This document shows positions 46,718 through 54,894 of a stretch of 64,000 nucleotides of DNA, piece after piece. Made by a program: the position numbers and the translations under genes. The stretch lies in assembly GCA_937873495.1 (NCBI GenBank), contig CALMXZ010000009.1:1-64000 (forward strand), read 5' to 3'. The stretch is from an uncultured Trueperaceae bacterium. GTDB lineage: Bacteria; Deinococcota; Deinococci; Deinococcales; Trueperaceae. The notes beneath the pieces were generated by a model that was not told the DNA's origin, ran no database searches, and saw only the letters and a list, made by a program, of their open reading frames with translations. Position 1 is the first letter of the stretch, and every line of letters begins with the position of its first letter.

Positions 46718-48052
46718 TCAGCCGTGGCCGCCCTTCGCCAGGTCGTTGAACCGCACGTGCGCGTTGTGGAACTGTAGCTCCAGGCTGCCCGTCGGCCCGT
46801 TGCGCTGCTTGCCGATGATGATCTCGGCGATGCCGTGCTTCTCGCTATGCGGGTCGTAATACTCGTCGCGGTAGATGAACATCACGAGGTCGGCGTCCTG
46901 TTCGATCGCTCCCGATTCACGCAGGTCCGACAGCATCGGCCGCTTGTTGGGCCGCGCCTCGACGGCGCGCGACAGCTGGCTGAGGACTAGCACGGGCACG
47001 TCGAGCTCGCGCGCCAGGCCCTTCAGGCCGCGCGAGATGGCCGAGATCTCCTGCTGGCGGTTCTCGCTCTGGCTCCTGCTGCTGCCGGACATGAGCTGGA
47101 GGTAGTCGATGATCAGGAGGTCGAGGCCGTGCTCGGCCTGCAGGCGCCGGGCGCGCGAGCGCAACTCCATGACGGTCATGTCGGCGTGGTCGTCTATGAA
47201 GACGCGGGCCTCGGACATGCGCCCGGCGGTGTCGGCGAGGCGCTGGAAGTCGCGGTCGGAGAGCTGGCCCGACCTCACCCTCGACATGTCGACCCTGGCC
47301 TCGGCGCACAGCATGCGCGTCACGAGCTGCACGGCCGACATCTCGAGGGAGAAGATGCCGACGGAGGCGGCCTCCTTGAGGGCCGCGTTCAGGCCGATGG
47401 TGAGGGCGAAGGCCGTCTTGCCCATCGAGGGGCGCGCCGCCAGGACGTTGAGGCTGGCCGGCTGCAGGCCGCCCGTCAGCCCGTCGAGGTCGCGGAAGCC
47501 GGCGCGGAGGCCCGAGACGGGGTTCGGGTTGGCGAAGCGCTCGTTGATGTCCTGGAACGTCTCGGTGACGAGGGTACGCATGCCCTCGAAGTTCGTGCGG
47601 CGCTTGCGGGTGGTGAGGTCGAAGATGGCCTTCTCGGCCTGGTCGAGCACTTCTTCGAGGGGCCCCGCCTGGTCGTAGGCGGTCTGCATGATGCGCCCGC
47701 CCGCCCCGATCAAGTCGCGCAGCGTGGCCTTCTCCTGCACGATGCGCGCGTAGCTCTCGGCGTAGGCGGCGGTCGGCACCATGTCGACGAGGCCGACCAG
47801 GTAGGCGACGCTGCCTACCCCTTCCAGGTCGCCGGCTACCCTGAGCTCCTCCGACAGGGTGACCAGGTCGAGCGGCTCGCCGCGCCTATGCAGCTTCTCC
47901 ATGGCGCGGAAGAGCTTGCGGTGGGCTTCCTTGTAGAACTGTTCGGCGTGCAGGGTGCCCTCGAGGTTGGCGAACACCTCGTTGTCGAGGAGGATGCTGC
48001 CTAGGACGCTCTGTTCGGCCTCGATGTTGTGCGGCGGGGTCCTGCTCTCCAC
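46718..48052 (-). CDS. dnaB: Replicative DNA helicase DnaB
   Basis: A 444-residue hexameric helicase. The N-terminal domain starts PPHNIEAEQSVLGSILLDNE. The RecA-like domain has Walker A ARPSMGKTAFAL (about 210), Walker B LDLLIIDYLQLMSG and the arginine-finger region ADLVMFIYRDEYY. No intein interrupts it. The GTG start lies 6 nt from a TAAGAT box on the minus strand, so the mRNA is probably leaderless. Confidence 0.97.
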   Translation of the reverse strand: MESRTPPHNIEAEQSVLGSILLDNEVFANLEGTLHAEQFYKEAHRKLFRAMEKLHRRGEPLDLVTLSEELRVAGDLEGVGSVAYLVGLVDMVPTAAYAESYARIVQEKATLRDLIGAGGRIMQTAYDQAGPLEEVLDQAEKAIFDLTTRKRRTNFEGMRTLVTETFQDINERFANPNPVSGLRAGFRDLDGLTGGLQPASLNVLAARPSMGKTAFALTIGLNAALKEAASVGIFSLEMSAVQLVTRMLCAEARVDMSRVRSGQLSDRDFQRLADTAGRMSEARVFIDDHADMTVMELRSRARRLQAEHGLDLLIIDYLQLMSGSSRSQSENRQQEISAISRGLKGLARELDVPVLVLSQLSRAVEARPNKRPMLSDLRESGAIEQDADLVMFIYRDEYYDPHSEKHGIAEIIIGKQRNGPTGSLELQFHNAHVRFNDLAKGGHG

Positions 48053-48058
48053 CCCGCC

Positions 48059-48064
48059 ATCTTA
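48059..48064 (-). promoter_or_regulatory. -10 box of dnaB, leaderless type
   Basis: Minus-strand TAAGAT, 6 nt, then GTG at 48052, in the divergent region with the plsY-like fusion gene. Confidence 0.5.
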
Positions 48065-48140
48065 CCGGCCGGCCCGACGCTGCGTGGCCGCGCCTCGCAG
48101 CGCGGCTCGTCCTGCAACGACCGCCCTGCCGACCAGCGGA

Positions 48141-48146
48141 TACAAT
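48141..48146 (+). promoter_or_regulatory. -10 box of the plsY-like fusion gene
   Basis: TACAAT 11 nt before ATG at 48158, giving a leader of about 5 nt. No Shine-Dalgarno is present. Confidence 0.45.
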
Positions 48147-48157
48147 GGCGGCTGTTC

Positions 48158-50023
48158 ATGGAACTCCTGACGACATGGGCGTTGCCGCTACTGAGTGCCT
48201 ACCTGGTCGGTTCCCTGCCGTTCGGCGCCTGGCTCGTCCAAGCCGCGTCCGGCTTCGACCCGCGCGACGTCAACCCGCACCTCCTGGGCGTCGAGAACGT
48301 CTACAAGCTCGTCGGGCCGTGGGTGGCCGTCAGCTCCTTCGTGCTCGACGTCATCAAGGGCGCGCTGGCCGTCATCCTCGGCGCGCTGCTGATGGTGGCT
48401 GCGCAGGGCGCGGCCGGGCTCCTGCTCGACCCGGTACTCGGCCTGCGCGTGGAGTCGCCGTGGTCGTTGACGGGCTTCGACGGCTTCCTCGCCGCCGCGG
48501 CCACCGCGCCGCTCGACCTAGGCATCGCGGCCGGCTGCGCCTTCCTCGGCGTGCTCCTCGGGCACCTGTACCCGCTGCCCTTCAAGCGCCTCGCCTCGAC
48601 GCCCCGCGGCCGCGGCAACGGCGTGGTGATCGGCGGCCTCGCGGCCCTCTTCGGCCTCGGGGTCGTGCCCTTCTGGCTACCGGCCACGGCCGTCGCCGCG
48701 TACGCCGCCGCGCTCGCGCTCAGCGGCTACGTCGCCCTGGCGAGCGTCGCCGGGCTCGCCACCCTCGCCGTGTTCTGGGCGCTGGCGGCCGGCTCGGGGC
48801 TCGTGGGGTGGTGGCCCTTCCTGCCCGCGTTGACCGCGGCGCTCGTGCTCCTATGGCGGCACAAGGGCGCGCTCATGCGCATCGGCGACGGCACGGAGGC
48901 CCGCCTCGGCGCACCGCCGCCCGTGCGCGGCCTCGACCCGAACACGGTGCTCTGCGCCTTCATGGTCCACCCCCTCACGTACGACGATGTATGGCAACCG
49001 CGCTCGAGCCGCTGGCTGCGGTGGGTCGTCGAGAAGCTCGTGTGGCCCGGCATCCTACCGGAGGCGTGGCTCAAGCGGCTCTTCCTCAGCATCCGCCCGC
49101 AGTTCCACGGCGTCATCGAGGGGATAACCCTGGCCGACGGCCGTAACCTGCGCGTGCTGCTCATCTCGGCCCCCCTCATGCCCGACCAGTTCCGCTCGAA
49201 CCCTGACGACGCGCTGCGCACCGCCATCCTCGGCGCCAGGTTCGCGCGGCGCCTTGGCGCGGAGGTCGTCGGCCTCGGCGCCTTCTGGTCGACGGTGGGC
49301 GAGAAGGGGCAGGCCGTGCAGGAGGCCGTGCCGGAGATCGTGGTGACGAACGGCGGGGCGTACACGGCCGCCACCGTCAAGGCCGCGGTGCCGGGGCTGC
49401 TGCGGCGCTTCAAGGCGCAAGGCGGCAACCTGCGCTCTGCGAGCGCGGCCGTGGTCGGTGCCAACGGGGTCGTGGCGTTCGGGGTGGCCCGCATGATCGC
49501 GCCCGAGGTCGGCGAGCTCGTGCTCGTTGGCCGCGACCGGGAGCGCCTCAACCGCTCGGCGGACAGCCTGCGCAAGAAGTACCCCCATACACGCATCCTC
49601 GCGACGACCGACGTCGAGGCGGTCGCGGGCTCGGACCTGATCTTCACGGCCACGTCCGACCCGGAGCCGGTCATCTACGCGCATCACGTCAAGCCGGGCG
49701 CCTGGATCTACGACCTCGGCCGGCCGGTCGACGTCGACGAGAGCGTGCGTACCGTGCCCGGCGTCGAGCTGGTGCCAGGGGGCGTCGTCAGGCCGCCCGG
49801 CAACATGCGCAGCCGCATCGACCTGCGCTTCGGCGACGGCAACGTGCCGGCCTGCCTGGCCGAGACCATGATCCTGACCGCCACCCGCGCCTACGACAGG
49901 CGGAGCCTGGGGAGCGCCACCCGTTCGGCGGACATAGAGTTCTACCTCCTGGAAGGCGAGCGGCTCGGCTTCGAGATCGTCACGCGCGACGCGCGCCTCT
50001 CGCCCGTAGCGGTCACTGCTTGA
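48158..50023 (+). CDS. PlsY-like membrane acyltransferase fused to a fatty acyl-ACP reductase-like domain
   Basis: A 621-residue fusion. Residues 1-245 are a multi-TM PlsY-family domain: LVGSLPFGAWLV, the divergent motif-1 region NPHLLGVENVYKLVG, the DVIKGALAVILGAL helix and GHLYPLPFKRLASTPRGRGN in place of the usual GGKG loop. Residues 280-605 match the layout of cyanobacterial acyl-ACP reductase: GVIEGITLADGRNLRVLLIS, AEVVGLGAFWSTVGEKG, a dinucleotide fold VVGANGVVAFGVARM (from residue 432), VELVPGGVVRPPG and PACLAETMILTATRAYD. Cys566 of the last motif aligns with the acyl-thioester Cys of cyanobacterial AAR. The PlsY motifs are degraded, so that half may bind acyl-phosphate or acyl-ACP without normal transfer. 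Start ATG at 48158; an upstream open frame to 48029 overlaps dnaB and is rejected. Fatty-aldehyde production is inferred. Confidence 0.8.
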   Translation: MELLTTWALPLLSAYLVGSLPFGAWLVQAASGFDPRDVNPHLLGVENVYKLVGPWVAVSSFVLDVIKGALAVILGALLMVAAQGAAGLLLDPVLGLRVESPWSLTGFDGFLAAAATAPLDLGIAAGCAFLGVLLGHLYPLPFKRLASTPRGRGNGVVIGGLAALFGLGVVPFWLPATAVAAYAAALALSGYVALASVAGLATLAVFWALAAGSGLVGWWPFLPALTAALVLLWRHKGALMRIGDGTEARLGAPPPVRGLDPNTVLCAFMVHPLTYDDVWQPRSSRWLRWVVEKLVWPGILPEAWLKRLFLSIRPQFHGVIEGITLADGRNLRVLLISAPLMPDQFRSNPDDALRTAILGARFARRLGAEVVGLGAFWSTVGEKGQAVQEAVPEIVVTNGGAYTAATVKAAVPGLLRRFKAQGGNLRSASAAVVGANGVVAFGVARMIAPEVGELVLVGRDRERLNRSADSLRKKYPHTRILATTDVEAVAGSDLIFTATSDPEPVIYAHHVKPGAWIYDLGRPVDVDESVRTVPGVELVPGGVVRPPGNMRSRIDLRFGDGNVPACLAETMILTATRAYDRRSLGSATRSADIEFYLLEGERLGFEIVTRDARLSPVAVTA

Positions 50024-50880
50024 AGGCCTTCAGGGCACCGGGTATCACGGGCGAGTCGCCCGAGGCGGCGCTCCTCTGGGACCTCGGTTGCCTGGGGTTG
50101 CAGGAAGAAGGGGGCATCGACGGGGTGGGGGTCCTGGCGTACTTCGCCGCCGAGGTCGACCTGCCGCTGCCAGGCGCATGGGTGGAGCTGCCTGAAGTCG
50201 ACCACGTCGGCGCGTACCTCGCGAGCCTCATGCCCGTGCGGTGCGGCACCGTCGTCGTGGCGCCGAGCCACCGGCAGGCCGTGCTGGAGCGCGGTGAGAC
50301 CGTCGTCTGGCTCGACCCCGGCACGGCGTTCGGAACGGGCCACCACGAGACGACGGCGATGGCCCTCGAGGCCCTCTGCGGCATCGAGCTGGCGGGGAAG
50401 ACCGTCCTGGACCTGGGTTCGGGTAGTGGACTGCTGGCGATCGGTGCCGACCGCCTCGGCGCGGAGCGGACCTACGGGCTCGACATCGATCCGGAGGCGG
50501 TGAAGGTGGCGCGCGAGAACGCGGCGCTCAACCGCTCGCGCGCCCGCTTCGCCCTCGGCACGCTCGGGGCCGCCTCGCCGACGGACGGCGAGTGGGCCCG
50601 CGCCGTAGACGCGACGGGCGCCTCCGGCCCACCGGCCGGTCTGCCTGGTCATTTCGACCTCATCGTGGCCAACCTGTTCGCGGAGCTGCACGCGGCCCTG
50701 TTCGGGGAGTACGTCGCGAGGCTCCTGCCGGACGGTGCCCTCGTGTTGACCGGCATCCTCGCCACGCACCGGGCGCTGGTCGCGCGCGCCGCGCCGCCCT
50801 GCCTGCGCCTGACGCGCGAAGAGTCCAGGGGCGACTGGCTCCTTCTCGAGTACCGACTCACGGAGGCGCCGTGCGGCTGA
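50020..50880 (+). CDS. prmA: Ribosomal protein L11 methyltransferase
   Basis: A 286-residue PrmA, SAM-dependent. The PrmA signature WLDPGTAFGTGHHETTAMAL (about 100-119) precedes the SAM motif VLDLGSGSGLLAIGADRLG, the acidic GLDIDPEAV and IVANLFAELHAAL. The start is TTG at 50020, overlapping the previous stop; no ATG or GTG lies in frame nearby. It overlaps rsmE by 10 nt. Confidence 0.92.
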   Translation: MKAFRAPGITGESPEAALLWDLGCLGLQEEGGIDGVGVLAYFAAEVDLPLPGAWVELPEVDHVGAYLASLMPVRCGTVVVAPSHRQAVLERGETVVWLDPGTAFGTGHHETTAMALEALCGIELAGKTVLDLGSGSGLLAIGADRLGAERTYGLDIDPEAVKVARENAALNRSRARFALGTLGAASPTDGEWARAVDATGASGPPAGLPGHFDLIVANLFAELHAALFGEYVARLLPDGALVLTGILATHRALVARAAPPCLRLTREESRGDWLLLEYRLTEAPCG

Positions 50881-51701
50881 ACCGCGTCCTGGTCCAGGGC
50901 CTCGTCGAGGCGGCCCATGCCGCCGGCCGGCCGGTGGCCTACGCGGTCGCGCCCGAGGCCGGTGCCGCGGCGGCGCCGGCGGCCACAGCGAGCGGCTCGG
51001 CGGAGGGGACCTTCGTGGTCGTGTTGCGCGGCCAGGAGGCGCACCACCTGCGCGACGTGCTCCGCTTGGGCGCCGGCGCCCCCGTCGAGGCTTTCGACGG
51101 TCGAGGCAACGTGGCGCGGGGTGCGGTCGCCAGGGCGGATCGCGACGGTGTCGAGGTGGAGCTGGGGCCAGTAAGTAGGAGTGGCGCCGAGTCCGGCTCG
51201 CGCCTCACCGTCGCGGTCGCGCTGCTGAAGGGGGACAAGCTGAGCGACGTCATCAGGCAGGGCACGGAGCTGGGGGTCTTGGCCTTCGTCCTCACGCTCA
51301 CGCGCCAGGCGAACGTCGGTGAGCTGTCGGTGGCCAAGCTGCAGCGCCTCGGGCGGGTGGCGGAGGAGGCCGCGCGGCAGTGCGGCAGGGCGACGGTGCC
51401 GGAGGTCCGCGGGCCGCTGCCCCTCGCCGAGCTAGCGTGGCAGGGCTGCGCGCTCATAGCCGACCCGCGCTCGGAGCTGCCGCTGAGGGACGCCGTCGCG
51501 GCCGCCCATTGCGATGACGTCACGGTCGTGACGGGCCCGGAAGGCGGCTTCACGGCGGCCGAGGTGAGCGGGCTCGTCGCCAGGGGCGCCGTCGCCGTCA
51601 GCCTTGGCCCGCGCGTGCTCAGAGCGGAGACGGCGCCGACGGCCATGACCGCGGCGCTCATGCTCGCCTCGAGCAGCGGAGGCGGCGGGCGGGAGGGGTA
51701 G
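50871..51701 (+). CDS. rsmE: 16S rRNA m3U1498 methyltransferase
   Basis: A 276-residue RsmE of the SPOUT family. After MRLNRVLVQGLVE and a low-complexity Ala-rich insert (about 25-45), the PUA-like domain has GQEAHHLRDVLRLGAGAPVE. The trefoil-knot SAM site is TVVTGPEGGFTAAEV then SLGPRVLRAETAPTAMTAAL. The GTG start has GGAGG 4 nt upstream. The prmA-rsmE order is common. Confidence 0.94.
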   Translation: MRLNRVLVQGLVEAAHAAGRPVAYAVAPEAGAAAAPAATASGSAEGTFVVVLRGQEAHHLRDVLRLGAGAPVEAFDGRGNVARGAVARADRDGVEVELGPVSRSGAESGSRLTVAVALLKGDKLSDVIRQGTELGVLAFVLTLTRQANVGELSVAKLQRLGRVAEEAARQCGRATVPEVRGPLPLAELAWQGCALIADPRSELPLRDAVAAAHCDDVTVVTGPEGGFTAAEVSGLVARGAVAVSLGPRVLRAETAPTAMTAALMLASSSGGGGREG

Positions 51702-51702
51702 C

Positions 51703-52116
51703 GTGGCCGGAGGCCGTGACAGGTGGCTAGGTAGAACGGTCTGTTCGGTCATGGTTCTGGCGCTGCTGGCGCTGAGCGGTTGCCGGCCGCTCTACCTGCC
51801 CCCGGTGCCGAACGATGGACTACCCGAGCCGCACCCCGTGCGCCTCTCGAGCGAGAGCGGGCTCACGCTCGGCCAGGGCGGTCGTCCGACCCTGGTGGTT
51901 GACGTCATCGACCTGCCCAGCGCAGGCTGGCTCGCCGTCCAGTGGTTCGGGCCAAAGGGCAGCGAAGTGGCCTCGGAGAGCGCCTGGCTGGAGCAGGACG
52001 CGGCGCGCGCGGAGTTCGTGCTGCCGGCCGACGTCGACCTCGTCGGCGGGGAGTGGCGCGCCGTGGTCTCGTTCGGTGGCCGGCTCCTGCGCCAGTACCT
52101 GCTGGCCGTACCGTGA
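51703..52116 (+). CDS. Small predicted lipoprotein
   Basis: A 137-residue protein of unknown function. The signal ends in the lipobox LALSGC (Cys27), so it should be lipidated and anchored. The rest is a single beta-rich domain (LTLGQGGRPTLVVDVIDLPS, WLAVQWFGPKG, WRAVVSFGGRLLRQYLLAVP). GTG start lies 1 nt after the rsmE stop, so it is in the prmA-rsmE operon. Confidence 0.75.
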   Translation: MAGGRDRWLGRTVCSVMVLALLALSGCRPLYLPPVPNDGLPEPHPVRLSSESGLTLGQGGRPTLVVDVIDLPSAGWLAVQWFGPKGSEVASESAWLEQDAARAEFVLPADVDLVGGEWRAVVSFGGRLLRQYLLAVP

Positions 52117-52163
52117 ACGGACGCGCCGCTGCGTGAGAGCAGTCCCACTTGCCGCACGACATG

Positions 52164-52202
52164 GAGGAGGGGCGCCCAGCCGTATGGTGGGCGCCCCTCC
52201 TC
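52164..52202. terminator. Perfect 15-bp hairpin between convergent genes
   Basis: GAGGAGGGGCGCCCA (52164-52178) pairs exactly with 52188-52202 across a 9-nt loop. It separates the lipoprotein gene (+) from secDF (-). There is no T-run on either side. Confidence 0.65.
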
Positions 52203-52256
52203 GAGCGTTCTAGGAAACGGATCCGTCGGCCGCGCCCAGGCGGCGCAGCCGACAGC

Positions 52257-54470
52257 TCAGGCGTTCGCCGCGCGCCGCGCGCTCGGCTTCTTGCCTGTGC
52301 CGGCGCGCGCCTGCTGCCACTCGCGCGCCCACACGAGCAGCGGTGCGAGCAGGAAGATCGACGAGAAGGTACCGACGCCGATGCCGACCATCAGGGTCAC
52401 GCTGAAGCCGTTCAGCGTCGATCCGCCGAAGACGAGTAGCGCGATGACGGGCAGCAAGGTCGTGCCGGACGTCGCTACCGTGCGCGTCAGGGTCTGGTTG
52501 ACGGCCAGGTTGACGAGTTCGCGGTAAGGCCTGTCCCGGACCGTGCGCACGTTCTCGCGGATGCGGTCGGCGATGATGATCGAGTCGTTCAAGGAGTAGC
52601 CGACGACGAAGAGGAGCGCGGCCAGCACCGGGATGGAGAACTCGATCCCGAACAGGGCCTGGACACCGAGCGTGATGGCCACGTCGTGCGCGGTCGCGAC
52701 GACGACGGCGAGCGCCACCATCCAGTTCGGCCAGAAGCGCCACGCCAGGTAGACGAGGACGAGCAGCAGCGACATGAAGACGGACATGAGCGCGCCCCTG
52801 CGCAGGTCGGCGCCGACGGAAGGACCGACGAAGTCCGAGGCGAGCTTGGTGCCCCCGACGGCTGCTGCGAGGCGCTCCGCGAAGTCGTCCGTGGAGGTCT
52901 GGGACTCGTCGCCGAGACCGATGCGTACCGACACCTGCCGGGTGCCGGCTTCCGTCACCTCGGCGTCCTCGACGATGGCGGCGCCCTCGCCGGTCACACC
53001 GGGGAAGCCGAGTTCGTCGATGGCGCTGCGGATAGCGGCGGTCGTTTCGCTGACCGGTACTTCCAACTGAACGCTGGAGCCGCCCGTGAAGTCGGTAGAC
53101 ATCTTGAGGCCGACTATGCCTACGTAGATGAGCGATGCGATGGCCAGGAGCGCCGTGATGGACACGAAGAAGCGCGCGTTCTCCACGAACTTGATGCCGC
53201 GCACCTGGAAGCCGCGCCACATGTACGTGCGCTGACCTTTCCCGATCAGGAGGCCGAGGATGTAAGGAACGACCACCGTGTTGACGAACACGGACGCCAC
53301 GATGCCGATCGCGAGGGTGATGGCGAAGCCGCGCACCGGGCCTGTCGTGTACTGGTAGAGGGCGAGCGCGGCCAGGATGGTGGTGACGTTCGCGTCGATG
53401 ATGGCGGAGAGGGAGTGCTCGAAGCCACGCTTCATGGCGACCTTGAGGCTGCGGCCCTCGCGCAGCTCCTCGCGGATGCGCTCGAACGAGATGACGTTGC
53501 CGTCGACCGCCGAGCCGATCGTGAGCACGAGACCGGCGAGACCGGGCAGGGTAAGGGCAGCACCGAGGCCGGCGAGGACGCCGAAGATGAAGAGCATTGC
53601 CAGGACGACGCCGAACGCGAGCACCCCGCCGAACAGCGGGCCGTAGTAGATGAGGACGGCGAGGATCACGAGGACGCTACCGACGATGGCCGCCGTCGTC
53701 CCCTTGTTGATGGAGTCTTGACCGAGCGTCGGCCCGATGGAGCGGACCTCGTCTACCTTCAGGCTGATCGGCAGGCTGCCCGTGCGGAGCACGACGGCGA
53801 TGTCGCTCGCCTCGTCGAGGCTGCCGATACCCGTGATTTGCCCTGAATCGGAGATGCGCGACTGGAGCGTCGGCGCCGTGATGATGCGACCGTCGAGGAC
53901 GATGGCCATGCGCCTGTTGACGTTGCTGCCGGTGAAGTTGCCGAACGCCTGGGCGTCGCCTGGGCGGATCTCGAAGACCACGACGGGGCCGGTGGGCGCA
54001 CCGGGTACCTGCTGGAACTGCGCGCTGGCCGTCGAGACGATCTCGCCCGTGAAGGCGACGGCTTCGAGGTCGTCCAGGGTCAGGGCTTCCGTCGGCAGGG
54101 CGTTGGAGGCGGACTTGACGATGCGGAACTCGAGCACGGCCTGCTGACCGATGAGGTCAAGCGCGCGCTGCTGATCGGCCGTGGTCAGGCCGGGAAGCTC
54201 GACGACGACCTTGTCGTTACCGGCCGTCGAGACGACTGCCTCCGACACGCCGAACTGGTTGACGCGGTTCTCGACGATGTTGCGGGCGGTGGCCAGGTCC
54301 TCGCTCGCCGGGTTGGGGGTATCCGATACGAGCGTTACGCGCAGGCCGCCCTGCAGGTCGAGGCCGAGCCTGAGGGCGGGCTCCGTGGTGTTCCACGGCT
54401 TCCATAGGTAGAGGACGGAGGCGACTATCAGTGCCAGGATGATGATGCCCGTGACCGGGTTGCGTTTCAT
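52257..54470 (-). CDS. secDF: SecD-SecF fusion protein translocase
   Basis: A 737-residue fused SecDF, the proton-driven secretion motor. Twelve TM helices are expected. The SecD half has LGLDLQGGLRVTLV (about 35-48), the periplasmic head, and VLRTGSLPISLKVDEVRSIG then GSAVDGNVISFERIREEL. The SecF half starts near residue 410, with STDFTGGSSVQLEV and VGYSLNDSIIIADRIRENV. Last gene of the rimP-nusA-infB operon. Confidence 0.96.
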   Translation of the reverse strand: MKRNPVTGIIILALIVASVLYLWKPWNTTEPALRLGLDLQGGLRVTLVSDTPNPASEDLATARNIVENRVNQFGVSEAVVSTAGNDKVVVELPGLTTADQQRALDLIGQQAVLEFRIVKSASNALPTEALTLDDLEAVAFTGEIVSTASAQFQQVPGAPTGPVVVFEIRPGDAQAFGNFTGSNVNRRMAIVLDGRIITAPTLQSRISDSGQITGIGSLDEASDIAVVLRTGSLPISLKVDEVRSIGPTLGQDSINKGTTAAIVGSVLVILAVLIYYGPLFGGVLAFGVVLAMLFIFGVLAGLGAALTLPGLAGLVLTIGSAVDGNVISFERIREELREGRSLKVAMKRGFEHSLSAIIDANVTTILAALALYQYTTGPVRGFAITLAIGIVASVFVNTVVVPYILGLLIGKGQRTYMWRGFQVRGIKFVENARFFVSITALLAIASLIYVGIVGLKMSTDFTGGSSVQLEVPVSETTAAIRSAIDELGFPGVTGEGAAIVEDAEVTEAGTRQVSVRIGLGDESQTSTDDFAERLAAAVGGTKLASDFVGPSVGADLRRGALMSVFMSLLLVLVYLAWRFWPNWMVALAVVVATAHDVAITLGVQALFGIEFSIPVLAALLFVVGYSLNDSIIIADRIRENVRTVRDRPYRELVNLAVNQTLTRTVATSGTTLLPVIALLVFGGSTLNGFSVTLMVGIGVGTFSSIFLLAPLLVWAREWQQARAGTGKKPSARRAANA

Positions 54471-54537
54471 GCGACTCCAAAGGTTGGTTTGGGTGAGAGG
54501 GTGGGTAGGTCGTGGATGTCAGGTCGTCGGTCGAGCC

Positions 54538-54894
54538 TCAACCGCCGTCCAGCAGCAGCCTGCCGATGCCAACCAGCCGATCGGCGGCGTGCGCCGCGGC
54601 GGCCGCGCGCGGCGTGGCGACTGGAGCGGCCTGGCGCGCACCGGCGAAGCGCGACGGCGTGGGCGGCAGCATGAGCTGCAGCCCGAGGTTCGGGGCGGGC
54701 ACGCGGGCGTTCCCCTCGACGATGATGAGGGGAACGGGCGAGCCCATGCTCTGCGTGGTCGTGCCGCCGGCGGTGATCCGCCCGGCGAGCGCGTGCAGCG
54801 GGAGCGGCAGCAGGGCGAGCGCGCACGCCAGGGCCAGTTGGCCGCAAGCGAGCCGCCAAGCCCTCGAGTAGCGCGCCGGCCCGAGCAGCCGCAT
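54538..54894 (-). CDS. Small secreted hypothetical protein
   Basis: A 118-residue protein not recognised as a family. The N-terminus [20 protein letters not shown] followed by a 15-residue Leu/Ala core and LHALAG looks like a Sec signal peptide; the rest is Ala/Pro-rich. The ATG overlaps the infB TGA (TGATG), so translation would be coupled. The frame is open upstream as an antiphase shadow of infB, which is not real; only this 3' part stands alone. Confidence 0.5.
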   Translation of the reverse strand: MRLLGPARYSRAWRLACGQLALACALALLPLPLHALAGRITAGGTTTQSMGSPVPLIIVEGNARVPAPNLGLQLMLPPTPSRFAGARQAAPVATPRAAAAAHAADRLVGIGRLLLDGG

